The notes beneath the pieces were generated by a model, which saw only the letters and a program-made list of their open reading frames with translations, was not told the origin of the DNA and did no database searches. A program made the position numbers and the translations under genes. Of a DNA stretch of 64,000 nt, positions 12,134 to 23,569 are shown one piece after another. Positions within the stretch are counted from its first letter, which is position 1. Every line of letters begins with the position of its first letter. This DNA comes from Miscanthus floridulus (lineage: Eukaryota; Streptophyta; Magnoliopsida; Poales; Poaceae): positions 53,131,633-53,195,632 of the forward strand of contig NC_089584.1 of assembly GCF_019320115.1 (NCBI RefSeq). The letters are read 5' to 3'.

Positions 12134-13560
12134 GCCAATGCCCGCGAGCCCTAACCCTTAGCCCGTTCACCGCCATGCGCTGGTGGCATAGCACCATACC
12201 ACGTCAAGCCGAGAGAGAGGGAGGAGGAAGGAAGCCGCTGCGGAACCGGACCTCGTCGGAGCCAGGAGCACCGCCCTGATCGGCTGCGGCGATGTAGCTG
12301 CTCAGCACGGCACTGCATCGCCTCATCATGGCCTCACCTCACCACTGCACTGCCATCCTACCACCACAAGCCCTACGGTGAGCCACGTCGTTCGCCACTC
12401 ACCGTACTCGCCATGAACGCCACTACGTCCCCACGCCTAGGAAACGTAGAGGCAGAGCATTCCTGCTCCTGGACACGCTGCACACGCACCACACATGCAC
12501 TAGCCCAAGGCCTAACCTCATTGACCCCTAGCAGCTTGGGAACACCGGCACGGCCACACCTAGCCTCTCGGACGCCATGAATGGACCATGTCAGAGCACG
12601 AGCTCTTGCTCCAGCTTAGCCAACCGGTAGCATAGAAGGACCACCATGACCCTCTTGTTGAGCCAAATGGAAACGCAAAGCAAAGGGAAGAAAGGGGGCA
12701 ACGCTGAGCCCTCAGCTCGGGAACGCCAGCGCCGAGCGCTCTGCTTATGCCAGACAAACGCATCGCACGCACGCACGCACTCACCATGGCCAGAGCACAA
12801 CCATGGCGAGACCACCATGTCTTTTATGTCGTGGTAAAGGTGACATTGACACCCTGACTAGCTCCGCCATGACGAGAGACACACCGCGCTTACCTTAGCC
12901 GAGAATGAAGCCCATCGGAGCCCCACGTTGCCGCACCGCACCTCGTCGGAGCGCCACCGCCTCCGCTTTGCCCCACCACCATGGGCGGAGCCACTGGGAG
13001 CACTAGGAGCTCCTTCAACACACCTACCATGGTCGTAGAAGCACTGTGGAGCACACATGCTCCTCCAACTAGGCTCTCGCTATCGCTGCAGCCCTGACCA
13101 TGCACGCCGATGAACCCACAAGGCCATTCACCGTGGCCAGTCAACTGGAGCCGCCCGACCACCATGTTAACTTCACCGGGACACCTGCTATGGCTTGGCC
13201 AAGCTTTTTCCCACCTTAGTTGCACACCTGCGCCGCTGGAGGGGCTCGCCGATGAGCTCACCACCGGCGGGAGCATGATGGGGAAGAAGATTGGGATTTT
13301 CCCCTCATCGGCCACATGTCCGTGCACTTGGTGCACGTGAATCGAACACTGGGAAGGAGTAAGTGGACCAAGTCCTTCATAGACTAGCTCTACGGTCTAT
13401 GGACCAACGCAGGCGGGTTCACCATGAACCGCGCCTCACCTGTCAGACACCGTTTGACCCCAGACCCACCTGACAGCCGCAATTTAGCTCGGATGGCGCC
13501 ATGCTGACGTCATGACGATGATGAGACCACACCAGCATCGGGGACATCAGCAAAGCTCAC

Positions 13561-13728
13561 CGACCACCTTGGCCAGCCATCCGACCACGACGGTGATCTC
13601 ACCGACCACCTCGGTGACATCTCCGACCACCTAGGCAACCTCTCCGACCACTGAGGCGATCTCACCGACCACCACGGCAACCTTTTCGACCACTTCGGCG
13701 ACCTCTCCGACCACCACACCAGCTGTAT
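13561..13728 (+). repeat. 21-bp minisatellite in LTR E, eight units
   Basis: The heptamer CGACCAC recurs at 13561, 13582, 13603, 13624, 13645, 13666, 13687 and 13708, exactly 21 bases apart. The bases between vary by substitution only. Translated on + the unit reads like SDHLGDL (one unit has a stop); on - it reads like WSERSPK and stays open. Confidence 0.9.
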
Positions 13729-13984
13729 CCCTACATGCCACATGAACCAGTCACAGTGTGACACATGTCAGCCATGAATTAATCAGCCTTAATTTAATCT
13801 TCAGAAATACATAACTAATTCATACGACCTCAGAAAAATACAAGACTAGGACCAAAATTCATCTAAAATCAAGCTCTACGCAATGAACCCATGTTTGAGT
13901 GCATTTGGCTCTTTTAAATTTTCATTGCTTCTTTGTGCTAATCTATAGACGTCGCTAACGCGACTATAATGCGATCGATTGCAG

Positions 13985-14053
13985 ACTCGGAGGAGAACCA
14001 GACGGACGAGGACCGAGAGTACCGTGAGGAGTACGGAGACGACTGCACTAAAG
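13985..14053 (+). other. Exon-like acidic block in LTR E
   Basis: Between CGATTGCAG and AAAG|GTGCC lies a block whose translation is acidic (DSEENQTDEDREYREEYGDD). It parallels the acidic blocks in C and D LTRs in position and composition, though the sequence differs. Confidence 0.3.
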
Positions 14054-15644
14054 GTGCCACATCCCACCTAACCTCGTAGCACCTATTACGCATGGCTAAT
14101 GTAGAACTGCTATTGCTTTACTTTATTGTTATGATCTCACTATGATAGGACTTGCATGGTAGTATGCTTTCTTGATGGCCTTTACCTTGACGCAACCTTA
14201 CCCCTGCTCACCCTGCTGTTAGACTAGTCACACGCTTGCTGCTATATTTCATTACTTATTACTTCTACTACGCTTGTACTACATTGATGCGTGGTGGAAA
14301 CTAGCGTTATCTGAACTATGGGGAGAGTGTTGCGTGTGTGACTTGGGTGCGTGGAGGGTGAGGGTTGTGTTGACCAAGTTGGAGTATATGACGAGCCTGG
14401 GGCAAGTCTTGCCATGTGGTGCTACCTGGGCACTTGGATATGGAATACCTGTGGCGGGTAAATGGTAATTGGAGGTGGCCTTGGGTGTGAACCTCGGAGA
14501 GGTGGAGCCTAGGGTAGAGGTGCTATGGTGGCATGGTAAATGGAAACCCTGATGGAGACATTCTAGCTTGGTCATCCCTAAGGACTTACTAGTACTCAGA
14601 CTCACCGGGAATCCTTTACATCCCACTTGCCCTATATGGTGCAGGACAGTCGGACCACTTGGTAGACGATGCCACTACTGCTAGGCGAACATGTGCAAGG
14701 AGGTATGGGGCGCGTGGTTTCCCCCACACCCTCCCAAGACTTCAGGAGGCCTTGTGGACCCGGCTCTTGACATCCAGAGGGCCCCGGCTCTGTCTACGAC
14801 TCACAGTATCAGCCATCCTAGACTAGACTTGGGATGTTCTAGGGCTGAGAGGTAGGGTGGCATCATTCTAGGCTAGCAAGCGACCAGAATTCTGCCTAGG
14901 AGATACATGGCTCCGAGGATGGTTAATCTTGTGGTATGTAAAACCTCTGTAGAGTGTTTGGTTGATCGATCGATACATATGCCGACTTGTCGGCTATGGA
15001 CCTTTCCTAGGTTTCGCTTAAACAAGATAATGCGATGAGTCCTTCTCTTCTTTCCCCAGGAGAGAGAGTCGGTCGTAGCCAGGGGCTACGGGCCTTGAGA
15101 CAGCACCGAGAGGGAGTTGGCCTATCGACTGAGCGATGGTATTGTGGTGATGTGGTGATGACATGGAGATGGTGGTATATCGATCCCAGGATCGAAACCT
15201 AGCTCTGGATGGAAATGGGGTGGAATGGGTGTGGGAATGGTGTTAAAACTGGACCAACTATTATAATATACATGATATGCTAAAACATAGGAAACCCCAG
15301 CCTTATAGGTTCCTTTTGATTATATTCAAATTGCATCCAATTTCCACAAAGCAATGCTCATAGGGTGGGAGTGGCCAGTACAATCGTACTGATAAATTTT
15401 GGCACACAGGTTCTGCTGAGGAGTATAGCTCCGAGGAGTTTGATGGTTGAGGGGTTCGTGCCTACACTCGAGTTTGGCGATCTTATCTTCAAGCTGTTCT
15501 GAATGAATGCTACTTTTGATTCCGCCAATGCGGCGATGTAATAAATTATGTAATTCCGCACTATTTGTACTCTGATATTATCATTGTATGGATGTGGTAT
15601 TCAACTGGGATTTGGGTAATATGATCTACAATGGTCATATTACA

Positions 15645-15790
15645 CCTCGACTCTGTGGATTTCTCTTCGTGGAAATCAGGTCGCTTCACCTGCCATTGAA
15701 GGCGCTGACGCGATGATGCAGGTCTGTTGAGGGCCTCCTCAGCGAACTTCTTGCTATTCTCCATGATCTCAAGCCTACGAAGAAGCAAGA
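15645..15790 (-). pseudogene. Antisense ORF copy 2 of element A, 5' portion
   Basis: On the - strand an open frame begins MLLRRLEIMENSKKFAEEAL and runs to the junction with LTR E; it would have continued at 11383 before that insertion. A TATA-like TATATATAT lies about 65-75 bp upstream (15855-15863), which fits a dedicated antisense promoter. I infer the joining from strand, order and the single-element context. Confidence 0.45.
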
Positions 15791-16752
15791 ACTATACTAA
15801 GGACGTGGAAGGTTTGAGGTGAAGCAAGTTGTTTTTTGATCCCCGGCTGTGGCCTATATATATGGCCCGGGAAGGTAGAGAGATAGATCTCACCAGTAGT
15901 GTGAAATTGAAATCAGATATGGAAAAGGATCGACGCTCCAAGAATTCAAGGAATAGATAACGAAGAGATAACAAATTTAGACTTATTGCTCTCCCAAATT
16001 ACAGAATGCCATAGGATAGATCAAAAGATTTACATTGACCAGCAATCAACCCACCAAGGCCTCTTTGGATTGAAGGGAGTTAGAATCCCCACAGGGCCAA
16101 AAAGTCATCATAAACCAAGTTACATCGGCCCTTTAATGAAATTGCGACAGGGAAGGAAAAGGCCGCTTGTCTAACAAATGCCCAACTAATTTCTTGAAGT
16201 CGCTGGAAAGAAGCTTGTGGCTTTCCCGGTGGGCATTTGACTAAGCAAACAAAGGGAAAGTGTCCACGCATTTTAGCCTTTGCAAACACTAGAACAACTC
16301 TGCAAGAATGGAGAGAAGACCTAGGTGATATCACAAGGATTCTTCTAACCGTAGTAGCTAATTCTCTTGCTCGACAAGGTGCTAAGATGGGAGACACAGT
16401 CGCCCTTTGCACAAGAATTCTTCTAGGCACTTGAGATCTTCATAGCAAAAGGATAGACCATGGAGGGTCCAACGGAGTCAAGAGCACTCGAGGAAGCAGA
16501 TGGAAGAAAAACATGGCTGAATTGTTGAACTGCTCTCGCTAGGGTCAGATAGGCCTTTTATAGCTGGCTCGGGAAGATGAATCCAAGTGCCCGTGAAGCA
16601 GCGACGCTCTTGTAAAAAGTTTTGAGGCATGGGCTCATGAGTGGACACAAGCAACGATGAACAGTTGACCCTAGATCAGGGTTCTCTACCCATGACTATG
16701 GACCAATCAGGGATACAGACATGATAATTTTGGAATAAAATTACTTTTATCC
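15791..16752. other. Element A 3' internal region
   Basis: Mostly non-coding. One uninterrupted - strand frame of 116 codons (16430 to 16080, starting MPRRILVQRATVSPILAP) lies upstream of antisense copy 2. It is Arg- and Ala-rich and unrecognised; a 65-codon + frame (16237-16434) overlaps it and neither is convincing. Confidence 0.4.
15855..15863 (-). promoter_or_regulatory. TATA box for antisense ORF copy 2
   Basis: The - strand reads GGGCCATATATATAGGCC; the spacing to the ATG at about 15790 suits a plant promoter driving antisense transcription. Confidence 0.4.
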
Positions 16753-16766
16753 CAAAATTGGGGGCA
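16753..16766 (+). promoter_or_regulatory. Element A polypurine tract
   Basis: CAAAATTGGGGGCA directly precedes the LTR start and would prime plus-strand DNA synthesis. Confidence 0.65.
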
Positions 16767-18560
16767 TGTGTTTACACCAAAATTTGGAAGAAGAGTCGTA
16801 GGGACTCGAAATCTCCCAAGATCACGTCGTCAAGGAATCAATTGCGTGCAGATTGGAACCAGCTGATTTGGATGCAAAAAACTGGAATTGGCTTTCTTCA
16901 GATAGCTCTAGCAAATAATGACAAAGGCTACGTTCGGCGCTAGGACGAAACATGCTAGACTCTACAAAAAGGGAAAGATTAGAGTCCAAGTTATCTTAAA
17001 TTAGGAATGTTTTCTCTAGGGTCAAAAATTGTAATAAGTCATGCTTAGACAGGAGTCATGCACAGGGCCCGGGTATAAATACCAAACCCTGGCTATTGTA
17101 AAGAGATCATCGATCAATCCAAATACAAGTCAATTACTTTTTTTGGCTTCGGCCACCCCTTAGGAGTAGGAGTAGAGTAGATCTCGGCGAGTTCTTTAGC
17201 AAGTATGACTGCATCAATTCAGTCGACCTCCACTGCTTGTTGTAAGTACCATCATGGCTTATACCTCTGTTCGTACGACTGCATCGATCCGGTCAACCTC
17301 CACTGCGACTCTAGTATAAGTTAGTTATCAATTCTTGCCTAGTTCAGGTATGGCTGCATCGATCCAGTCGACCCCCACTGCATGAACTAGATCAAGGTTG
17401 AGTTATCGGCTCTACCTTAGGATGGCAGTCTTTGGTAGATTCATTAAGTTACCGATATTGTTTATTGCTTTCATTATTTATCTAATTACAACAATATCAC
17501 TCTGCCCGATTGGGATTGATCTAGATTGGCCTTATATCTTGTTTAGCCCATCGTTTACTAACCTCAAATTGATCTAATCTACACCTTAAACGATGAGTTA
17601 TGTTTTATCGGCTGTTTTATGTCAATCCTGATCATGCATATCGTGTGGTTAAGGCGTGTTGTGTCTGGAGTAGATTTATTGGCTAGCGAGAACCATTCCA
17701 TGGCCCGTTATCATGGCCTGTGTGATTCTGCCTCACACCCCACTGTTAGCACCGTGGAGTGGGGACCGTTATCTGGTAGATCTATTCCTGATAAGGCATG
17801 ACTTTAACTGTGCGCTATGCCTGAATTGGCTGTTTTAGCCGATATCGAGCGCTTCCTCGAACAGTTTGCATCACGAGACCGTTGAAGTAAAGATATGTTA
17901 GCCCCATGATCTTATTATTGTATTATGGCCTGCATGATTCTATCTTATGCCCCACTGATATTAGTAATGAGTTAGGGTCGTCGAATCTATTGTTATTTCT
18001 ATGGCCTGCATGATTCTGCCTCATGCCCCACTGGTCATAGTGATGGATGAGATCTAACATGTTCATTAGATTTATCTTTATTAAACGGTTAAGTGATGTT
18101 GAATTGTTTCTTTATATGAAAAGGGGTTCGGTTACTTATAATCATTGGCTCAGCACAAACCGATCATTGTTGACATCTTATTGCCATTGATTAATATCTA
18201 TTCGATTAATGATATTTGCCCTAAATGATAACCGATTCTTCTTATACAACCCAATGAGCTTTAATCGATTTATTCTCATGAATATGCTGGAATTGACTAT
18301 TTAGTCGATCTCCTTTCATATCGGCTCTCATAGCCGTACATTCAGGATTGTCTGGCAACACCGGCAAGTTCCGCCCTTAATTACTGATGAACTTTCTCTC
18401 CTTGTCAATTACATGGTCAAATTGACTGGCATGTCTCGAGAGCAGTGCGCAGGATCGACCACCCCTACACTGAAGCTAGGCGGATCTACAGCTCCATCGA
18501 GCAGACCCTTCCGGCTTGCTGCATGTGTCCTCGGCACAGGACAAAAATTCTATGTCGACA
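16767..18560 (+). repeat. Element A 3' LTR
   Basis: Runs from TGTGTTTACACCAAAATTTGG to GTCGACA, about 1794 bp. Its last 559 bp match bases 1-559. TATAAATA at 17074-17081 marks the promoter. Direct short repeats with CATCGATCC and CCACTGC occur at 17210-17390. The junction with copia LTR sequence at 18560/18561 is clean. Confidence 0.85.
17074..17081 (+). promoter_or_regulatory. TATA box of element A LTR
   Basis: TATAAATA in GGGTATAAATACCAAACC, in the middle of the LTR as expected for the U3/R boundary. Confidence 0.6.
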
Positions 18561-20020
18561 AGCACATTTGCAAAGGTGGTGAAAAAGGTGAAGTAAAGGA
18601 GGCATTGCCAGGCTCGGTGTGCTACCACAGGGGCACTACCATGCCCTGTCCGGTGCACTGCCACCCTAGTGGTAGTGACCGGTAGAGGAGGCCAAGAGGG
18701 AGGTGCTCTGGTAGGGCACCGCCACCCTATCTAGTGGCACCGCCACCCCTAGGGCGATGCCCACCTGGACGTGGTCGAGAAGCAACAGAGTGAGCGTGGG
18801 CACCGGTGCGTTCGGTGTACATAGCCATGGTGAGGGCGGTGCACTGCTGTGGCACTGCCCCCCGTCACTTTTCACCCGAGAGCGAGGGAAGCCAAGCTGG
18901 TCACTGTCGCGGGCACCGCTGCCCTTATGGCAGTGCACCGCCATAAAAGTCTAGAGAAAGGGGTATTTGGGCTAATGGCTGGGTGATCACCACCACCTTG
19001 TCCGATGCCCCAATGGCTATCCATTGGAAAGTGACTGTTGGGAGGGGCACCACCATGTTCGGTGCCAGGCACCACCGTGTCCAGTGACCTCGCAGAATGC
19101 TGCTCCAAAGGGGTAATGGCTCTATTTGCTTGTGGGCTTATAAATAGAGCTAGTGGTCGGCCTTGGCCACTCTCTTGGCACTTCTAACAGCTGTATACAC
19201 CCTTTGAGAGCTGAGCACACCACTCCACTCACTTGCACACTTGATTTCATCATCTTGAGTGAGATTGGAGAGCCTCTAGTGCATTGCTTAGTGTTCTAGC
19301 ATCTTGTGGCACTAGTTGGGCGATTTGGACTAGTGGAGTTCTTGTTACTCTTGGTGTTTGCCGACACCTAGATGGCCCGGTGATTGGTGGATCATCGAGT
19401 GGAGGAAGGTGATTATCTTCGTCTCCGATCATTGTGATTATGAGGGGTTCTTGTGCCTTCCCCAACGGAGCGCCAAAGGAAACTCTAGTGGATTGCGCAT
19501 GGCTTATGGATCCTCATCTTGTGTTGGTTGTGCGGCACCCGGTTGTGGGTTAGGCGTGTGATGCCTATTAGCGTGTGAACCTCCAAGTGAGTGAATCACC
19601 ACAACGGGGACTAGCTTGCCGACAAGCAAGTGAACCTCAGAAGAAAAAACATTATGTCATGATTGTCTCCTTAGTTTTTATTAATATTCATTGATTGATC
19701 ACTTGCCACGGCGATATATCACTTCTACCCTTCTCCCTCATTACTTTGTATTCACCTTGTGTAGTGCTTGTAGCTTGTGTTGCTCTTTAGTTGTAGTTAT
19801 ATAGCTAGCTTTGTTCACCTAGGTGCAATTTAGTGACATAGCTCTTGTGTGACATACTAGAGATCATAGAAATTAGAATTGGGTAGGCTGCTTGCAACCC
19901 CAAGTGTAGTGCTAGCGCAAAATTTGTTTTGCCATCTTATTGACTAATCACTTGTCTTAGTGTTGTTGTAGAAATTTTTAATAGGCTATTCACCCCCTAT
20001 CTAGCCATTAGGACCTTTCA
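18561..20020 (+). repeat. Copia 5' LTR, distal part
   Basis: Bases 18561-18930 align with 60906-61270 of the 3' LTR. The LTR ends GGACCTTTCA two bases before the PBS. The first about 462 bp, present in the 3' LTR at 60444-60905, are missing because element A inserted there. TATAAATA at 19139-19146 is the promoter. Confidence 0.85.
19139..19146 (+). promoter_or_regulatory. TATA box of copia LTR
   Basis: TATAAATA in GGGCTTATAAATAGAGC within the 5' LTR. Confidence 0.6.
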
Positions 20021-20022
20021 AG

Positions 20023-20034
20023 TGGTATTAGAGC
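20023..20034 (+). promoter_or_regulatory. Copia primer-binding site
   Basis: TGGTATTAGAGC, one base different from the classical TGGTATCAGAGC that pairs with the 3' end of initiator tRNA-Met. Confidence 0.85.
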
Positions 20035-20077
20035 CATGGTCACCGTGATTTGAGGCTCAACAACCTTCGGTGTCAAA

Positions 20078-22031
20078 ATGGCTTAAATCAACAACACCAA
20101 GAAGCCACCCCAATTTGATGGCTCCAACTATCCTTATTGGAAGGCTAAGATGACAACATACATCAAGTCAATCAATAGAAAGGTGTGGAGGATGGTGGAG
20201 ACCAAGATTGAGATTGCCAATGAAGAGGCTCCCACCACCACCAAATATGTGCTACTCTAAAACAATGACATTGCTCTTAGTGCTATTCATGATGCTTTGG
20301 CTAAGAGAACATTCGAGCAAATCAAGAACATTGAGAGGGCTCATGAGGCATGGAAGAAGTTGGAGGAGTCATTTGTGGGCACTCAAGCCATGAAGGGTGC
20401 AAAGGCATACATTCTCAAGGAGAAGTTTGCTAGCTTCAAGTTGAATGAAGATGAGAGTGTGTCGGACATGTTCCATCGGATGGAGGTGCTTATCAGTGAT
20501 CTCAAAGCACTTGGTAAGAAAGTGGAGGACAAGGACTTCTCACATAAGTTCTTGAGACGCTTACCCGCAAGGTTTGGTAGGTTGGACACAATGACACCAA
20601 ACCAAATCTTGGGAGATATCATGACCAATGATGCATATAGAGATAATGATGAGAAGGAAGAAAATAAGGAGAAGAAAGATGAGAAGAAGGATGAGAAGAA
20701 GAAGAGTGTGGCATTCAAAGCCACATCATCCAAGGGCAAGGCCAAGCAAGACATATCAAGTGAAGATGAAGGCTCATTCTCTTGGGATGATGATGAGGTG
20801 GAGAAGATGGCTCTCTTTGTGAAGAGATTTGGCAAGTTCATGATGAAGAAGGGCTACCATGCTAGAAGGAAGAAGTCTTCATCCAAGAACAAAGAAGAGT
20901 TAAGAAGGTGCTTCAACTGTTGAAGCAAGGATCATCTTGTTGCTCAATGCCCATACAATAGCGACAATGATGATGATGATAAGAAGAGCAAGAAGAAGGA
21001 CAAGAAGGAAAAGAAAGAGAAGAAGGACAAGATGACCTTCAAGAAGAAGAAGAAAGGTGTTCATATGTGGTCACTTGGGATAGTGATGCTTCCTCAAGTG
21101 ATGATGATGATAGTGATGATGACAAGACCACCAAGAAGAAGGCTCTTGCAAGCATTGCTATCAATGAGAAGCCTTCTCTCTTTGACACTCCATCATGCTT
21201 CATGGCTAAGGCCACTAAGGTACAAACTTGTGATGATGGATGTGATGAGGAACATGATAATGAAAGTGAAAGTGACAATGATGATGAACCCACTAAAGAT
21301 GAACAAATTGACATATTAGAAGATGCTAAAGAGCATTTTGACATTAAGAGAAGGGAATGCAAAGACTTGCGTAAGGAACTAAAAGCCCTTAAGCAAGCCT
21401 TTGATGAGCTCAATGCATCTCATGAGAGGCTAGAGGAAGCCCATGAGAAGCTTGGCAAGGCTCACAAGAAGCTTGAGAAAGCTCATTCCTCTCTACTTGA
21501 TGAGCAAAATGTGAAAGAGCATGTTAAAACATGTGATGTAGGCTTAACTTGTGATATAATTGATGAATCATTCTATAAGCCTATCATTGTTGCTCCCACT
21601 AACCCTTCTTGTAGCACATCCACTTCTACCTCATCTAGTAGTGATGGTTTCACTTGTGATGCCTCACTAATGGTTGAGAATGAGACACTCAAGAAGGAGG
21701 TAAAAGAGCTCAATCACACCTTGGCTAAGGCCTATGGTGGTGAGGACCACTTGCTTATGTGCTTGGGTAGCCAAAGAGCTTCTCTCTACAAAGAGGGATT
21801 GGGCTATACCCCCAAGAAAGGCAAGGCAGCCTTTGCTCCTCACAAGACTAGTTTTGTAAAGAACAATGGTCGGTTTTGCACTAGTTGTAAGCAAGTTGAT
21901 CATGTAGAGCAAAAGTGCATGAAAAAGAAGCCTCAAGCCAATGTATCCTCTATTAAGCTTAATTCTCTCTATGTGCTCACTAAGGGTACAAATGGTGTGA
22001 AGGCTAAGTTCATTGGTGCACCATGGATGGG
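20078..22031 (+). pseudogene. gag: Copia gag, first copy, interrupted
   Basis: Capsid/nucleocapsid gene. ATG at 20078 is followed by an early stop at 20084 and another near 20258. The frame then reads KPPQFDGSNYPYWKAKM and a long open part 20297-20923 (EQIKNIERAHEAWKKLEESF, LRRLPARFGRLDTM), the UBN2-type copia gag domain. The zinc knuckle at about 20909 is cut by TGA after C-F-N-C, where copy 2 has Gly. After a frameshift near 21065 a second open part (21067-22031) holds an acidic Ser/Asp stretch, a repetitive coiled coil (HEKLGKAHKKLEKAH) and a second Cys/His motif (CTSCKQVDHVEQKC). It ends at GAPWMG, where element B inserted. Confidence 0.85.
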
Positions 22032-23204
22032 TGTTGGTATATTTAACGCACACAGATAAATCCATAAACGCACGGATACCACTGTAGCTTTCACCCAGAA
22101 GTATTCCAAGTATCGTATCCACAGGGAAACATGTGAGGCTAACTGTGGTCTAACTCAACTGGGGGTAGCAACAAGGTTAAGATAAATAGGAGCATAGAGA
22201 GGAAAACTAAGGTTCTCTAGTTCTGACTTGGGTAAGCTATGTCTTCTACTATTCAACTAGGGACATTACTTAAGGAAAGACACCAGTAGAGGATGCTTCC
22301 CGTAGTAACCATGTCCTACTTGCCCTACAAACGGGAGGTGGACTATAGAGGATTCAACGAAGCTATAAGAGTCACCCTCGTGAGCTAGCACCAATCCGAA
22401 ATGCAGGATGCATCCACAAGTAACCAGAGTCTAAGCACCACGCTTACACTACTTACTACTTTACTCTTCCCATATAAAGAATAAAGCACTCAAACGAGTT
22501 ATGAACCTGATGAATAATATAAACAAGAAGCTTACTTAAATTAGAAGTTGATTACCAGAGAAATCTCAAAGGCAAGCTCAGATGGAACTTGGATCCACCA
22601 AGGTACAAGCCATAGAGAGAGCACCGATAGGCTAGCATCTCCTCCAAACTCTTCCCTCACTCTCCATCTCACTATTATTTACAAGACTAGATCCTATGGA
22701 GGACTAATCTTGTCTTGATAGCTGGCTCTGATCCTAACGAGGAGAATATGAATTAGGGTTTTAGGGATCTGCTGAGGGAGGGGGTAGGGGCTGATATATA
22801 GGTCGAAGCATCAATCCTGAGCCCTCAGATCAAACCAACTTGAATAAACAGCGAAGATTGGATCTCAATGGCGGTGGGAAACTGACTTTCGAAGCAGAGG
22901 CTGATTGGTGGGACCCACAAGCTAGTCGGCCCTACATGGCAGCCCCTCGGGGTCTGCTTCAGTGGGGTGCCTCCTAGAGTATTCTAGAATCTTCCCATGC
23001 TGTTTACGCGGTGCAATTCCATAATTTCCTTTGACGAATAGGTCCCCCTTGACGGTTTTCTGGATAAACCATGTTGAAAACACAGATTCACCAAAACTCA
23101 TGGAATTTATTAGTTTAAAACCCTATACCTATGTTTGGTGATGGAATTAAGTATAAATGCAGGTTATGTTGATAGTTTATAATTGGTGTTAGTGACCGTC
23201 AACA
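22032..23204 (-). repeat. Element B 3' LTR (left on the map)
   Basis: Runs from TGTTGGTATATTTA to CGTCAACA on +, 1173 bp, similar throughout to the solo LTR at 54667-55985, which is longer because of an (AT)n tract and a GC-rich insertion. Confidence 0.85.
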
Positions 23205-23216
23205 AGCTCCCCCAAG
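23205..23216 (-). promoter_or_regulatory. Element B polypurine tract
   Basis: The - strand reads CTTGGGGGAGCT directly before the LTR start TGTTGACGG. Confidence 0.7.
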
Positions 23217-23569
23217 CTTAACCTTTGCTAGTCCCTGAGCAAAGCTAAACTCAACAATGGATCTAGAGTTGCTACAATGTTTTACGCCTTAAAAGTACAC
23301 ATGCGTTCAATCAAAAATTCTCCTCTGGATTAGAATAAATTGATCTGACTTTCAAACTTACTCGTATTACCTTCAACTATGGGGCTTTTTAACCTTCACT
23401 TGGGTCTTGAGTAATTGAAAGATAGAACGATCAAGTCAAGCACTATGTCTCAAGTTCTTTGTTCCACCATTGTTCTGAAGTTTTTATAATTTTTCAAAAT
23501 AAAACCTAGAGTTTCCATTGTATGACACTCTCAAGTCTCTCAATATATGTGGTATTTGTGGATCCTCAC
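23217..23569. other. Element B 3' internal remnant
   Basis: Non-coding on both strands as far as I can see; ends where the D LTR starts. Confidence 0.5.

Larger units (their letters stand above)
11384..15644 (+). repeat. E: solo LTR of a gypsy family related to Tekay/Del
   Basis: Begins TGTAACAACCCAAAAATCC and ends GGTCATATTACA, both typical of long chromovirus LTRs, and is 4261 bp long. It interrupts antisense ORF copy 2 of element A. No PBS, PPT or internal sequence is seen. The flanks CTTGC (11379-11383) and CCTCG (15645-15649) do not form an exact duplication, so the ends may be eroded or a small deletion occurred. It has a TATA box at 12127, a GC-rich core at 11750-13500, a 21-bp minisatellite at 13561-13728 and an AATAAA near 15540. 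Confidence 0.75.
1..18560 (+). mobile_element. Element A: Tat-lineage Ty3/gypsy retrotransposon, non-autonomous, left end outside the window
   Basis: Bases 1-559 repeat at 18002-18560 with equal length, so they are the ends of two LTRs of one element. The PBS follows the left copy and a purine-rich PPT precedes the right LTR. The internal region holds degenerate gag and protease remnants, then antisense genes; I find no reverse transcriptase, RNase H or integrase. The base after the right LTR (18561) continues exactly as base 60906 of the copia 3' LTR, so A is inserted in the copia 5' LTR; AGCAC at 18561-18565 would be its right target duplication. Two solo LTRs, 4305-8700 and 11384-15644, are nested inside. 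Placement in Tat (RIRE2/Grande-like) rests on gag, PBS type and the antisense ORFs. Confidence 0.85.

Noticed and set aside
12770..12785. GCAC microsatellite
   Set aside because: Only about four units; not noteworthy.
20383..20841. 152-codon minus-strand ORF, Ser/Phe-rich
   Set aside because: Shadow of the Lys/Glu-rich gag frame on the opposite strand.
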